Shown piece after piece: positions 37,292 through 45,916 of a stretch of 64,000 nucleotides of DNA. The stretch's first letter is position 1; each line of letters begins with the position of its first letter. This DNA comes from Evansella caseinilytica (GTDB lineage Bacteria > Bacillota > Bacilli > Bacillales > Salisediminibacteriaceae). The notes below the pieces were generated by a model, which saw only the letters and a program-made list of their open reading frames with translations, was not told where the DNA came from and searched no databases. Made by a program: the position numbers and the translations under genes. The stretch is taken from assembly GCF_900107275.1 (NCBI RefSeq), contig NZ_FNPI01000027.1, forward strand, positions 1-64,000, given 5' to 3'.

Positions 37292-37852
37292 TTATTTATT
37301 ATAGACATTCATTACTTTTATAAACGTGTCACTCGTCCAGGCAACAACAGCTTCGGCAGACTTTTGAACTGCCTCGTTAATCGCGGTTCGCTCTTCAGCG
37401 AATGGCTTGCCTAAAACGTAGTCGGGGACAGGCTCCCCTTTAGGCGGCCGGCCAACGCCAACGCGAATGCGATTAAACGCTTCGGTGCCGATATGGGCAA
37501 TAATCGATTTCATTCCATTATGACCGCCTGCACTGCCTTTTTGCCGCAAGCGGACCGCTCCCGGCCCCAAATCTAAATCGTCGTAGATAACGACGAGATT
37601 GTTGGGCTCAACGCGGTAAAATTTCATGAGCGGCGCAACGGACTCTCCCGACAAGTTCATATATGTCAACGGCTTTAGAAGAATAATTTTTTCCCCATTG
37701 ATCATCTTTTCACCATAAACGCCTTTAAACTTTGATTTATTCAATTCTATTCCTAATTTTTCTGCACACAAATCGATGACATCAAAGCCAACATTGTGGC
37801 GAGTGCCATCGTATTTCATCCCCGGATTCCCGAGACCTGCGATCAATTTCAC
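37292..37852 (-). CDS. pth: Peptidyl-tRNA hydrolase
   Basis: Releases peptides from prematurely dropped peptidyl-tRNA (spoVC in B. subtilis); essential. With the GTG start at 37852 it has 186 aa, the family length, beginning VKLIAGLGNPGMKYDGTRHN with the catalytic His in TRHNVGFD. PLTYMNLSGESV, VIYDDLDLGPGAVRLR and KGSAGGHNGMKSI follow. The frame stays open upstream through repeat A4 to an ATG at 38068, but that extension is repeat sequence. Family A copies sit directly at both ends of this gene. Confidence 0.93.
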   Translation of the reverse strand: MKLIAGLGNPGMKYDGTRHNVGFDVIDLCAEKLGIELNKSKFKGVYGEKMINGEKIILLKPLTYMNLSGESVAPLMKFYRVEPNNLVVIYDDLDLGPGAVRLRQKGSAGGHNGMKSIIAHIGTEAFNRIRVGVGRPPKGEPVPDYVLGKPFAEERTAINEAVQKSAEAVVAWTSDTFIKVMNVYNK

Positions 37853-37896
37853 TTGCTTGTCCCCGCTTTCCCTGTCTTGCCTGCCTTTAAGAGGAT

Positions 37897-38037
37897 GTTC
37901 AAAAAGTCGGGGAAACATTGCCTGCGAATCTCGTTGTTGCGCTGTCTCTCCGCTGCTCACGTACGGAACTGTACGCTCCGCTGCTCGAGCCTGCCGCGCC
38001 CCGACCTTCTTGCCACTGTTATGCCCGCCTTTTCGAA
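37897..38037. repeat. Family A MITE-like repeat (copy A4)
   Basis: GTTCAAAAAGTCGGGGAAAC to GCCCGCCTTTTCGAAC, 45 bp upstream of the pth start codon. In the minus direction its sequence is open and in frame with pth. Confidence 0.8.
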
Positions 38038-38089
38038 CGTGCTTTTTAAACAAGTTTTTCCACAGCATTGATATTAACCCCTTGTAACA

Positions 38090-38390
38090 GTATATTGCAA
38101 CCTATGCTTATATTGTATAGGCCGCTGGAGGATGCTGTCAAAAACAAATGAGAGATATTTGGAAAAGTAGATCAGCCGTCACATCGTTCAACACAGTGCT
38201 CAGGCAAATTTCTTAGAACACGGATTCATCAAGCGGCGCAAGGGAGGAAAACGATTGCTTTTTTTCATATCCATATAAAACTCCCGAGAGCAGACAACAA
38301 AACACAGATGAAAATCAGGTCTAAAGACTCAGGGACTACCAAGTAACATGGGATGGTCTCAAACGGGGATTTTTTCATTTTGAGACCACC
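38090..38390. other. ctc-pth intergenic region, no gene
   Basis: No coding region or clear promoter found. TGGTCTCAAA...TTTGAGACCA (about 38353-38388) forms a hairpin with a T-rich loop, adjoining the family B-like element. Confidence 0.4.
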
Positions 38391-38575
38391 CCCGAAGCAA
38401 TAAGCGAAGCCGCTGCAGCTTTTCAAAAGCCCGATAGGAGTGGTTTTTTCCTATCGGGCGTGCAGCGACGAGCACAGCTACGATGCCTTTCACATCGAGT
38501 TGTCTCGACGGATCGTCATCGAAGCTGTGCTTGCAGAGGAAGAGACAAGCACGGAGCCATTGCCCTGATATTTTT
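38391..38575. repeat. Family B-related repeat with long hairpin (B9)
   Basis: GCAATAAGCGAAGCCGCTGC and AGGAGTGGTTTTTTCCTATC match the family B core. Arms GCCCGATAGG/CCTATCGGGC (38429-38459) form a hairpin followed on the minus strand by TTTTG. Ends GGAGCCATTGCCCTGA. Confidence 0.6.
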
Positions 38576-38601
38576 TTTATAGTTTTGACTTTTGACACAG
38601 C

Positions 38602-38629
38602 CCCGATAGGAGCGTTCTTTCCTATCGGG
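38602..38629 (-). terminator. Hairpin after ctc, possible terminator
   Basis: CCCGATAGGA/TCCTATCGGG, 93 bp after the ctc stop; no T-run directly follows. The same stem occurs again at 38429-38459, where TTTTG follows, so the pair may act together. Confidence 0.45.
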
Positions 38630-38721
38630 TGCGCTGCAATCGAACCGCTTTTGCTTGTTCATGTTGCCTCTTCACCTGGAGATATACGTTTAGAAAGCCC
38701 GTGATTTCGCTTTCTTGAATC

Positions 38722-39348
38722 TCAACCTTCTTCCGTCTCTTCCTTCATTTCCGGTTCTGCCGCGGCCTCAGGTTCATCTCCTTGAGGTGCTTCTTCCGGC
38801 GTCTCAGCCGGTGGGAGGATCGAGAGCAGAACTTCTTCCGGTTCGTTGTTAATCTGGAATTTGTCCCCTCCAGCGATATCCTTTACTTGTAATGTTTCGT
38901 TGATATCCAATGCAGAAACATCCACTTCCAGCGACTCCGGTATATCAGCAGGCAACGCCCGAACGGATACCTCAAACAAAGCCTGCTGCAGCACTCCGCC
39001 GTTCTTAACCCCGGCGGCTTCTCCAACAATCGTTACCGGGACAGCCACATCGATCTCGCTCTTCATATCCACGGCATAAAAATCAACGTGAAGAATTTCG
39101 TTTTTTAATGTATCCGACTGAATATTGTATATCATCACATCCGTTTGTCTTCCGTTAAGGTCCAGCTTAAAGACACCATTTTTCCCGTTTTCTTTAAGTG
39201 TTTTCTGAAGCGCTGCTTCATCAACGGTCACCGGTTCATTTCCAAAGGCTTTGCCGTAGATTACGGCTGGAACACCGCCTTCATTACGAATCCTCGTGAG
39301 CTGCGATCCCCGTCGGCCGGAGCGCTTCGCCGCCTGTAATACTGTCAT
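38722..39348 (-). CDS. ctc: 50S ribosomal protein L25, general stress form (Ctc)
   Basis: 5S-rRNA-binding L25/TL5-type protein, 208 aa. The N-terminal L25 domain is TVLQAAKRSGRRGSQLTRIR, PAVIYGKAFGNEPVTV; the C-terminal TL5 domain contains AVPVTIVGEAAGVKNGGVLQ and ends in an acidic tail (EEAPQGDEPEAAAEPEMKEE). The ATG at 39348 matches the family; an upstream GTG in a repeat-like end is less likely. In B. subtilis ctc is a sigma-B gene, and a sigma-B-like site precedes it here. Confidence 0.93.
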   Translation of the reverse strand: MTVLQAAKRSGRRGSQLTRIRNEGGVPAVIYGKAFGNEPVTVDEAALQKTLKENGKNGVFKLDLNGRQTDVMIYNIQSDTLKNEILHVDFYAVDMKSEIDVAVPVTIVGEAAGVKNGGVLQQALFEVSVRALPADIPESLEVDVSALDINETLQVKDIAGGDKFQINNEPEEVLLSILPPAETPEEAPQGDEPEAAAEPEMKEETEEG

Positions 39349-39414
39349 GTATTTCACACCATCCTTTTTGAACACATGTTTATCATGTAATTGAACATAC
39401 TCTTTTTTAATGTT

Positions 39415-39440
39415 CTTCCCAAAAAGGGGTGTTTTGAAAC
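39415..39440 (-). promoter_or_regulatory. Sigma-B-like promoter of ctc
   Basis: On the minus strand GTTTCA (39435-39440), a 14-bp spacer and GGGAAG (39415-39420), against the consensus GTTTAA-N12-14-GGGTAT. Confidence 0.5.
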
Positions 39441-39474
39441 ATAGTCAACAAGAAAAACGAAAGACTGCTGCGGC

Positions 39475-40425
39475 CTAAGTAAACAACCTGCTTACGGAAC
39501 GCTCCTCGTGAACGTGAATGATGGCTTTCGCCAACAGCGGCCCAACGGATAACTGCGTAATTTTATCAAGCTTTTTATCTTCAGACAACGGAATCGTGTT
39601 CGTTACGACCAGTTCTTTTATTTTTGAATTTTCAATTCTTTCAATAGCAGGTCCTGATAACACAGGGTGCGTGCAGCAAGCATATACTTCCTTCGCACCG
39701 TTTTCGATCATCGCGTTTGCGGCAAGTGTAATCGTACCTGCTGTATCGATAATATCATCGATAAGAATCGCCGTTTTTCCATCGATATTTCCGACAATGT
39801 TCATCACTTCGGCCACGTTCGGCTTCGGTCGCCGTTTATCGACAATAGCGATCGGCGCCTTTAAGCGGTCCGCCAATTTTCGGGCTCTCACAACACCACC
39901 GTGGTCAGGAGACACAATGACAATATCATCAAAGTTTTTGCTTTGGAAATAATCCGCTAAAATCGGAACACCCATCAGTTGATCGGACGGAATATCGAAA
40001 AAGCCTTGGATTTGTGTTGCATGCAGATCTAGGGTTATGACGCGGGATGCTCCTGCAGTTTCGAGTAAATTTGCCACCAGCTTCGCTGTGATTGGCTCGC
40101 GGGAACGGGCTTTTCTGTCCTGACGGGCATATCCGTAATACGGCATGACGACATTGATGGTTTTGGCAGAAGCGCGCTTTAATGCATCAATCATAATTAA
40201 CAATTCCATAATGTGTTCATTGGCAGGGGACGAAGTAGACTGGATGACAAAAATATCACATCCGCGGATGCTTTCTTCGATATTAATTTGAATCTCGCCG
40301 TCACTGAATCTTGAAACGGAGCACTTCCCCATTTCCAAGCCGATGATATCTGTGATTTCATGTGCTAAATCACGATTTGAATTTAAGGTGAATACTTTTA
40401 AGTTATCGTCTCCATACAGAGCCAT
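39475..40425 (-). CDS. prs: Ribose-phosphate pyrophosphokinase
   Basis: Makes PRPP from ribose 5-phosphate and ATP for nucleotide, His and Trp synthesis. The 316-aa protein begins [17 protein letters not shown]. It has [20 protein letters not shown], the ATP/cation loop [36 protein letters not shown] and the PRPP loop [22 protein letters not shown] precedes the ATG at 40425. It follows glmU by 27 bp, so they are probably co-transcribed. Confidence 0.98.
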   Translation of the reverse strand: MALYGDDNLKVFTLNSNRDLAHEITDIIGLEMGKCSVSRFSDGEIQINIEESIRGCDIFVIQSTSSPANEHIMELLIMIDALKRASAKTINVVMPYYGYARQDRKARSREPITAKLVANLLETAGASRVITLDLHATQIQGFFDIPSDQLMGVPILADYFQSKNFDDIVIVSPDHGGVVRARKLADRLKAPIAIVDKRRPKPNVAEVMNIVGNIDGKTAILIDDIIDTAGTITLAANAMIENGAKEVYACCTHPVLSGPAIERIENSKIKELVVTNTIPLSEDKKLDKITQLSVGPLLAKAIIHVHEERSVSRLFT

Positions 40426-40452
40426 GGTTGTGTTGACCTCCAATAATTTCAC

Positions 40453-41817
40453 TTAATTATTTTTTTTGACATATCCTTCTTTATTCGTCTGGCGCTGGCG
40501 GGCAATTGCCAGTGCTTCTCCAGGTACATCTTCCGTGATCGTCGAGCCCGCTGCCACGAATGCATCCTTGCCTACGGTAACCGGTGCAATCAAATTTGTA
40601 TTGCAGCCGATGAATGCTCCGTCTTCAATTTTTGTCAAATATTTATTTTTCCCATCATAGTTCACAGTTATGGAGCCGCAACCAACATTTACATGATCAC
40701 CGATTTCGGCGTCTCCTAAATAGCTTAAATGGGACGCTTTGCTCCCTTCACCCATGACTGCTTTTTTTAATTCGACAAAGTTGCCGACTTTGACATGATC
40801 GCTTAACTGTGTTTTTGGCCGTAAATGAGCGAATGGTCCGATGGAAACAAGGCTGCCGACATCGCTGTCAAGAACAACACTTTGCCTTACCGTTGTCTCA
40901 TTTCCGATTTTGCTGTTTTCAATTTCTGTGAAAGGACCGATGGTACAGCGTTCACCGATGATTGTCTCTCCTTTGATGATACATCCCGGATAAAGTACCG
41001 TTTCTCTTCCAATCTTCGCATCCGCGGAGACATAAGTTTGAACAGGATCGATCATCGTTACACCGGCTCTCATCAGCTTCTCGTTGATCCGCTGCTTCAT
41101 TAACGACTCCGCCTTGCTCAAAGCAACCCGGTCATTGACTCCGATTGTTTCGTTGAAATCCGGCGACTGATACGCAGCGATCAGCTCTCCTTGAGCCCGC
41201 AGTATTTCAATTACATCCGGCAAGTAATATTCTCCTTGAACGTTATCGTTTTTGACCTGCTTTAAGGCAGCAAACAATGCTTCGTTATCAAAGCAGTACG
41301 TACCGGTGTTGATCTCTTTTACGAGTCGTTCTTCGTCGGAAGCATCTTTGTGTTCAACAATTTTTTCAACGGCCCCTGCCTGATTCCGCAAGATTCGCCC
41401 GTAGCCTGCCGGATCATCGGCAACAGCTGTCAAAATTGTCGCTTTGGCCTTTCTCTGCTCATGCTCGTGCAGCAGTGCTTCAATCGTTTCGCGTGTGATT
41501 AACGGCGTATCTCCGCATAAAACAACCGTTGTGCCGCTCTCCCCGTTTAACAATCCTTCCGCCCGCATGACGGCATGACCAGTCCCAAGCTGCTCTTCCT
41601 GTAATACGTAAGAAACATCTTGTCCCAACTGATCTTTCACCATTTCCGCACCGTGACCGACTACCGCAATCATCCGGCTGATGCTGCATTGCTTCAGCTC
41701 GTCGACAATATGCTGGACCATCGGCTTGCCGCATACCGGGTGCAGTACTTTATATAGATCAGACTTCATCCGCGTGCCTTTGCCGGCAGCTAAAATGACA
41801 GCGTATCGATTATTCAT
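40453..41817 (-). CDS. glmU: Bifunctional UDP-GlcNAc pyrophosphorylase / GlcN-1-P acetyltransferase
   Basis: Makes UDP-N-acetylglucosamine for peptidoglycan and teichoic acid (gcaD in B. subtilis). The 454-aa protein has an N-terminal uridylyltransferase domain ([20 protein letters not shown]) and a C-terminal left-handed beta-helix acetyltransferase built of hexapeptide repeats (residues about 250-440, with [20 protein letters not shown]). Own sigma-A promoter upstream. Confidence 0.98.
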   Translation of the reverse strand: MNNRYAVILAAGKGTRMKSDLYKVLHPVCGKPMVQHIVDELKQCSISRMIAVVGHGAEMVKDQLGQDVSYVLQEEQLGTGHAVMRAEGLLNGESGTTVVLCGDTPLITRETIEALLHEHEQRKAKATILTAVADDPAGYGRILRNQAGAVEKIVEHKDASDEERLVKEINTGTYCFDNEALFAALKQVKNDNVQGEYYLPDVIEILRAQGELIAAYQSPDFNETIGVNDRVALSKAESLMKQRINEKLMRAGVTMIDPVQTYVSADAKIGRETVLYPGCIIKGETIIGERCTIGPFTEIENSKIGNETTVRQSVVLDSDVGSLVSIGPFAHLRPKTQLSDHVKVGNFVELKKAVMGEGSKASHLSYLGDAEIGDHVNVGCGSITVNYDGKNKYLTKIEDGAFIGCNTNLIAPVTVGKDAFVAAGSTITEDVPGEALAIARQRQTNKEGYVKKNN

Positions 41818-41849
41818 AAATTACCTCCAAGGGCTCTTTTTCCATTACG

Positions 41850-41878
41850 AATATATCTTATATTCCCGCTTATTTCAA
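41850..41878 (-). promoter_or_regulatory. Sigma-A promoter of glmU-prs
   Basis: On the minus strand TTGAAA (41873-41878), a 17-bp spacer and TATATT (41850-41855), 32 bp before the glmU start. Confidence 0.65.
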
Positions 41879-42027
41879 GATAGTCCCTTGTGCAATCAAC
41901 ACGATTCATCAATAATCACTAGGACCGCCGAACATGAAAAAAATTTTTAGCCGGCATCGCCAAGCGTCAACTTGCGTGTAAGATGTGTAAGATGCGCAAG
42001 GTGCGACTACCCGTCGCACAAAAATAA

Positions 42028-42050
42028 ACCTAGCCAATTACTGGCCAGGT
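42028..42050 (-). terminator. Terminator of spoVG
   Basis: Stem ACCTGGCCA/TGGCTAGGT followed on the minus strand by TTATTTTTG, 15 bp after the spoVG stop. Confidence 0.8.
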
Positions 42051-42064
42051 TCTCCGTTCACCAT

Positions 42065-42352
42065 TTAAGAAGCTCCCGCTTCTTCCAACTCTATTTCTTC
42101 TCCTGCACGTTCATATTCAGCCAAAACCGCCGCCTGAATTTTTTCACGGGTTTTTGAAGATATAGGATGTGCAATATCTCTAAATTCGCCGTCCGGGGTG
42201 CGCTTGCTCGGCATAGCTACAAACATGCCGTTATTGCCGTCGATAACGCGAATGTCGTGTACAACAAATTCATCATCGATGGTAATAGATGCGATTGCAA
42301 GCATGCGACCTTCCGTGTTAACACGGCGAAGTCTCACATCTGTTACTTCCAT
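42065..42352 (-). CDS. spoVG: RNA-binding regulator SpoVG
   Basis: Small nucleic-acid-binding protein acting in septum formation, sporulation and virulence regulation across Bacillota. 95 aa; [40 protein letters not shown] and [16 protein letters not shown] are the family core. AAAGGTGG precedes the ATG at 42352. A sigma-H promoter precedes it. Confidence 0.97.
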   Translation of the reverse strand: MEVTDVRLRRVNTEGRMLAIASITIDDEFVVHDIRVIDGNNGMFVAMPSKRTPDGEFRDIAHPISSKTREKIQAAVLAEYERAGEEIELEEAGAS

Positions 42353-42395
42353 ATCTGCCACCACCTTTACCCAAAATAGATAGATTCTTTTATTC

Positions 42396-42425
42396 GAATT
42401 CTACATTTTGTATGCGTATTCCTTC
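42396..42425 (-). promoter_or_regulatory. Sigma-H promoter of spoVG
   Basis: On the minus strand GAAGGAATA (42417-42425), a 12-bp spacer and GTAGAATTC (42396-42404), a near-exact match to the sigma-H pattern RNAGGAWWW-N11-12-RNNGAATWW. AT-rich DNA upstream (about 42430-42485) resembles the AbrB-bound region of the B. subtilis promoter. Confidence 0.85.
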
Positions 42426-42497
42426 TTTTTTGTAGAAAAAAAAGGTAAATTAATATATATTAAAAAAAACTTCATAATTTATTCAAAAAGTGACAAA

Positions 42498-42518
42498 AGC
42501 CACCGTTAACGGATGGCT
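42498..42518 (-). terminator. Terminator of purR
   Basis: Stem AGCCATCCGTT/AACGGTGGCT, then TTTTG on the minus strand, 7 bp after the purR stop. Confidence 0.7.
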
Positions 42519-42524
42519 GAAAGG

Positions 42525-43364
42525 TTAGTTGTCTTCGAAAGAAAAAGCTTTATTGAAAATATTTCCCGGTTCCACTTTGATCCATTTTGTCCTCATGTCC
42601 ATCTCCGAGAGCTTTGTTAATGACACGTAGTCTTCCACCAGCTTTTCCTCCTCGTGTATTGCTTCTGTCAAAACACCGATACCGGCAATGGTAGACTGAA
42701 ATTCCTGTACTAAATCCATCATACCCCGAATTGTACCGCCGGCTTTCATAAAGTCATCAATAATCAGGACGTTGGAATTCGGCAATAAGCTCCGCCGTGC
42801 GAGCGACATTGTCTGGATTCTTTTCTTGGAGCCTGAAACATAATTAATGCTGACAATAGAGCCTTCGGTAATCCGGTGCTCATGGCGCACGATGCTGACC
42901 GGGACATTTAAATGACCGGCAACTGCGTATGCAATCGGAATGCCCTTCGTCGCCATCGTCATCACAGCATCCACTTTTGCTTTCCGGAACTTCGAGGCAA
43001 ATATACGGCCTAAAGCCTGGGTTAATATCGGATCACCGATGATATCCATCATATATAAATATCCCCCTGGCAGAAGGCGGTCGGGATTTGCCAGCCGATC
43101 ACAAAGCTCTTTGATCAACTGTTCGCTTTCTCTCCGATTCACGGCAGGAATAAAGGTAACTCCGCCTGATGCTCCCGCCGTTGTTTCGATTGTACCGATG
43201 TTTTTCGTTTCAAACACTTCTTTAATAATACTGATATCTTCACTGATGGAAGATTTAGCCGACCGGTATAACTCTGAAAAATAACTCAACGGAATTTGCT
43301 GATGGGGATGTGACAGAAAATAATTTGTCATATCTACTAGGCGGCCGCTTCTGCGATATTTCAT
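42525..43364 (-). CDS. purR: Purine operon repressor PurR
   Basis: PRPP-responsive repressor of purine genes in Gram-positive bacteria. The 279-aa protein has an N-terminal winged helix (MKYRRSGRLVDMTNYFLSHP, SELYRSAKSSISEDISII) and a phosphoribosyltransferase-like domain with the PRPP loop VLIIDDFMKAGGTIRGM. It is followed at once by a terminator; yabJ, the usual next gene, is missing. Confidence 0.96.
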   Translation of the reverse strand: MKYRRSGRLVDMTNYFLSHPHQQIPLSYFSELYRSAKSSISEDISIIKEVFETKNIGTIETTAGASGGVTFIPAVNRRESEQLIKELCDRLANPDRLLPGGYLYMMDIIGDPILTQALGRIFASKFRKAKVDAVMTMATKGIPIAYAVAGHLNVPVSIVRHEHRITEGSIVSINYVSGSKKRIQTMSLARRSLLPNSNVLIIDDFMKAGGTIRGMMDLVQEFQSTIAGIGVLTEAIHEEEKLVEDYVSLTKLSEMDMRTKWIKVEPGNIFNKAFSFEDN

Positions 43365-43398
43365 CGTTACCCCTCCATATTTCTGTCTTTTTTAGGTT

Positions 43399-43541
43399 AT
43401 TCAAAAAGTCCGGGATACAGCGTCGGCGAATCTCTTCGTTGCGTTGTTCCTCCGCTGCTCACGTACGTCCCGTGTACGCTCCGCTGCTCGTAACTGCCGC
43501 GCCTCGATCTTCTTGCCGCTGTGATGTCCTCCTTTTTGAAC
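43399..43541. repeat. Family A MITE-like repeat (copy A5)
   Basis: ATTCAAAAAGTCCGGGATAC to GTCCTCCTTTTTGAAC. Lies between ispE and purR; a short second start (ATTCAAAAAG, 43559) follows it, suggesting the remains of another copy. Confidence 0.8.
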
Positions 43542-43642
43542 ACACACTTTTATGAGGTTATTCAAAAAGTTTCGTTAAAATCCGAATATTTTAAAAGTAA
43601 TATATCATTTTTATACGGATTTCACAAGTATCCCCCTCGATA

Positions 43643-44506
43643 TTATCCATGTTTATTTCCAAGAAGCCGAACAACATACACCTGATCGATAAAACCTTTT
43701 AAACTGTTGTACAATCGTTCTGCCCGTGACTGGTTTTGTGTCAATCCGAAAATCGTCGGGCCGCTTCCGCTCATGACCACGCCATCTGAACCAAAGGCAA
43801 CCATTCTTTCTTTAATTGTTTTTACCTCCGGGTGTATTTGAAAGGTGACCGACTCCATCACGTTTTCAAGCCTTTGGCAGATTCCTGCAAAGTCATGATT
43901 TACAATCGCCTCCACCATTCCTTTCGTATCCGGATGCTTTATATCGGACAGCTTCAGCCGACCGTAAATCTCTTTCGTAGAAACCCCCATTTGCGGCTTC
44001 ACCATAACAACCCAGCACGGCGGCGGTGCCGGTAAAAATTCCAATTTTTCTCCTCTTCCACGGGCGATCGCTGTCCCCCCATGCACACAAAAAGGAACAT
44101 CGGAGCCTATTTCCAGGCCGACATCAGCTAATTCCTCCAGCGTCAGCCCCAATTCCCAAATATCATTCAGCCCTCTGAGAACAGCGGCAGCATCGGTGCT
44201 TCCGCCTGCCAATCCGGCAGAAACAGGAATTTGCTTATCAATGAAAATCGATACCCCTCGGCGGATGCCCGTTCGTTTTTTCAAAGCTTGAACAGCCTGG
44301 TATGCCAGGTTGTTTTCATTACTGGGAACATAACCTTTTGTCACTTCTATGGCAATCCGGTTTTCATCAAGCGGCGTCAAATGAATTCTATCTGCTAAAT
44401 CAACCGTTGTCATAATCATTTCTACATCGTGATAGCCATCCTGGCGCTTTCCTGTAACATCCAAGGTCAGATTGATTTTCGCCGGAGCTTTCATTATTTT
44501 CTGCAT
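43643..44506 (-). CDS. ispE: 4-diphosphocytidyl-2-C-methyl-D-erythritol kinase
   Basis: GHMP kinase of the non-mevalonate isoprenoid pathway. The 287-aa protein has [20 protein letters not shown] at the start (catalytic Lys), the ATP loop [20 protein letters not shown], and [17 protein letters not shown] near the C-terminus. AGGTGATGAG precedes the start codon. Confidence 0.97.
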   Translation of the reverse strand: MQKIMKAPAKINLTLDVTGKRQDGYHDVEMIMTTVDLADRIHLTPLDENRIAIEVTKGYVPSNENNLAYQAVQALKKRTGIRRGVSIFIDKQIPVSAGLAGGSTDAAAVLRGLNDIWELGLTLEELADVGLEIGSDVPFCVHGGTAIARGRGEKLEFLPAPPPCWVVMVKPQMGVSTKEIYGRLKLSDIKHPDTKGMVEAIVNHDFAGICQRLENVMESVTFQIHPEVKTIKERMVAFGSDGVVMSGSGPTIFGLTQNQSRAERLYNSLKGFIDQVYVVRLLGNKHG

Positions 44507-44643
44507 CTCATCACCTGCTTTTCTTTCCGTACAAACTACTTTCGTTATTTTACCATTTGTTAAGATCAGATACTACTTTGATATGATAAGAAACGCAGGA
44601 GTATTGCAGCCGGACAGCTTTCACGGGTTCATTTATGTAAAAA

Positions 44644-44664
44644 GCGGAAGCATATCGCTTCCGC
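44644..44664 (-). terminator. Terminator of sspF
   Basis: Perfect stem GCGGAAGCG/CGCTTCCGC with TTTTT on the minus strand, 20 bp after the sspF stop. Confidence 0.85.
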
Positions 44665-44683
44665 CCGATTCATGTCACAGCGC

Positions 44684-44845
44684 TTATTCGTTTCGTTGGC
44701 TGGCCAACTGTTGTTCGGCAAGTTCAATCGCACGCTTCACCATGTTACCGGCATCGCGTGCACGAATGCCTCCCCAACCTTCACGTTGGACGGTGTCGTA
44801 GAAGCCAAGTTCCTTTGCCAGTTCTTCTTTCAAATGGTCTGACAT
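44684..44845 (-). CDS. sspF: Small acid-soluble spore protein SspF (alpha/beta-type family)
   Basis: 53-aa DNA-binding spore protein. [20 protein letters not shown] and [18 protein letters not shown] give the SASP signature, with the family GxxxxGxxR-type turn at [11 protein letters not shown]. The chosen ATG (44845) has a GAGACGAGG site; the longer open frame (to 45055) is not like homologues. Confidence 0.92.
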   Translation of the reverse strand: MSDHLKEELAKELGFYDTVQREGWGGIRARDAGNMVKRAIELAEQQLASQRNE

Positions 44846-44901
44846 GACGCCTCGTCTCCTGCCCACTCGCAACAACCCCTTCCATGATGCTGTGACAGTC
44901 C

Positions 44902-44930
44902 TATTATGTCCAAACAGTCGACACTTACTA
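44902..44930 (-). promoter_or_regulatory. Possible sigma-G promoter of sspF
   Basis: On the minus strand CATAATA (44902-44908) is an exact sigma-G -10 form 57 bp before the start codon; the -35 (TAGTA, 17 bp away) is poor. Confidence 0.4.
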
Positions 44931-45080
44931 AGGCAATCCCTTCCGTATTTCGTACAATGACATTCACTAACTGCAGCTGAAGAAATCCCAGCCCAGCTTT
45001 TCCAACCACCGAACAGCCGAAAACCTTCTCCTGCCCGCTCGTTACCGGATTGCATCAGTGATCAGTGAAAGATAAAAAAA

Positions 45081-45134
45081 ACGATTACTAAAAAAAAAAA
45101 TCTAACCCGGCTAGATTTTCTTTTTAGTAATCGT
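45081..45134 (-). terminator. Terminator of veg
   Basis: Inner stem AATCTAGCC/GGGTTAGATT followed by eleven T on the minus strand, inside a longer outer stem ACGATTACTAAAAA/TTTTTAGTAATCGT. About 15 bp after the veg stop. Confidence 0.9.
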
Positions 45135-45147
45135 CGTTAGTACTTTA

Positions 45148-45408
45148 TTATGTTGCTTGTACTTCTGTATCTTCTTCTAAAGTGAGTTTTACCGTTTCGG
45201 TCAGGACGTCTGTATAGCTGTAGGATACCCGTTCAACAGAACATTCATCTTGATCCAGCTTGATTGTAAAGACAGAAGGATATGTTCCTTCCAAGAGACC
45301 TGATCGTTCGATTGTTTTTCTTCTTCCGCCATTTGCCTGAATGGTAATCCTCTTGCCCACATTCTCATCCAGTGACCGCTTAATTTCGATTAATGTTTTC
45401 GCCATCAA
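45148..45408 (-). CDS. veg: Veg protein (biofilm regulator)
   Basis: Highly expressed 86-aa protein; in B. subtilis it stimulates biofilm genes through SinR, by an unknown mechanism. [20 protein letters not shown] and [20 protein letters not shown] are the conserved core of the DUF1021 family. Two strong tandem promoters and a strong terminator make it a single-gene unit. Confidence 0.95.
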   Translation of the reverse strand: MMAKTLIEIKRSLDENVGKRITIQANGGRRKTIERSGLLEGTYPSVFTIKLDQDECSVERVSYSYTDVLTETVKLTLEEDTEVQAT

Positions 45409-45427
45409 CTACACCTCACTTATTTTT

Positions 45428-45456
45428 AGTATAACACAAAGGGAGTTGCACGTCAA
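45428..45456 (-). promoter_or_regulatory. veg promoter II
   Basis: On the minus strand TTGACG (45451-45456), 17-bp spacer, TATACT (45428-45433). Same position as the downstream promoter of B. subtilis Pveg. Confidence 0.75.
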
Positions 45457-45467
45457 ACAAAATTAAA

Positions 45468-45496
45468 ATTATAACAATGCAAACCTGTTGTGTCAA
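45468..45496 (-). promoter_or_regulatory. veg promoter I
   Basis: Perfect consensus on the minus strand: TTGACA (45491-45496), 17-bp spacer, TATAAT (45468-45473). AT-rich DNA upstream. The tandem pair is 40 bp apart. Confidence 0.85.
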
Positions 45497-45604
45497 TTAT
45501 TTTTTACTTATTTTTTGTCTTATTTTATATAATGCGCCGAAATGGGCGATTTTATGTAACGACTCGATAAATTTTTCAGACTGTTTGCGCAGTATATAGA
45601 GGAC

Positions 45605-45740
45605 GTTCAAAAAGATCGTTGCTCTTTGCCTTTGGACTGTAAGCAAAGCAGGCTTTGCACTTCACGCAAGACGTGTGAAGGAAGTCCAAAAGCAACGAAG
45701 TTTACGAAAACAGCTTTAAGATAAAAAACGTTTTTTGAAC
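45605..45740. repeat. MITE-like repeat, family C
   Basis: 136 bp with ends GTTCAAAAAGATCG and ACGTTTTTTGAAC. Inside, TTTGGACTGTAAGC and GGAAGTCCAAAAGC make a further inverted repeat. Same terminal sequence as families A and B but a different middle. Confidence 0.6.
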
Positions 45741-45916
45741 AAGCACACTAATAGGGAGGGAGTATCGGGCGTTTTTTACGGAAATGGGCGATTTGACCTT
45801 GTCGAAAACATGGTGGCCATTGCGATGGGAGAGGAGGCTGCTGCCGCGGGAACTGAGCCGGCCCCTGGCAGCAGTGCCACCTTAGAAGCCGGCGGAGGAT
45901 TCGTGTTCCTGCACCG

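Noticed and set aside
37853-38068. N-terminal extension of Pth
   Set aside because: It is encoded by repeat A4 and has no match to the family; the GTG at 37852 gives the normal length.
45748-45910. GC-rich frame after yabG
   Set aside because: Different frames on both strands are open only because of base composition; no start signal.
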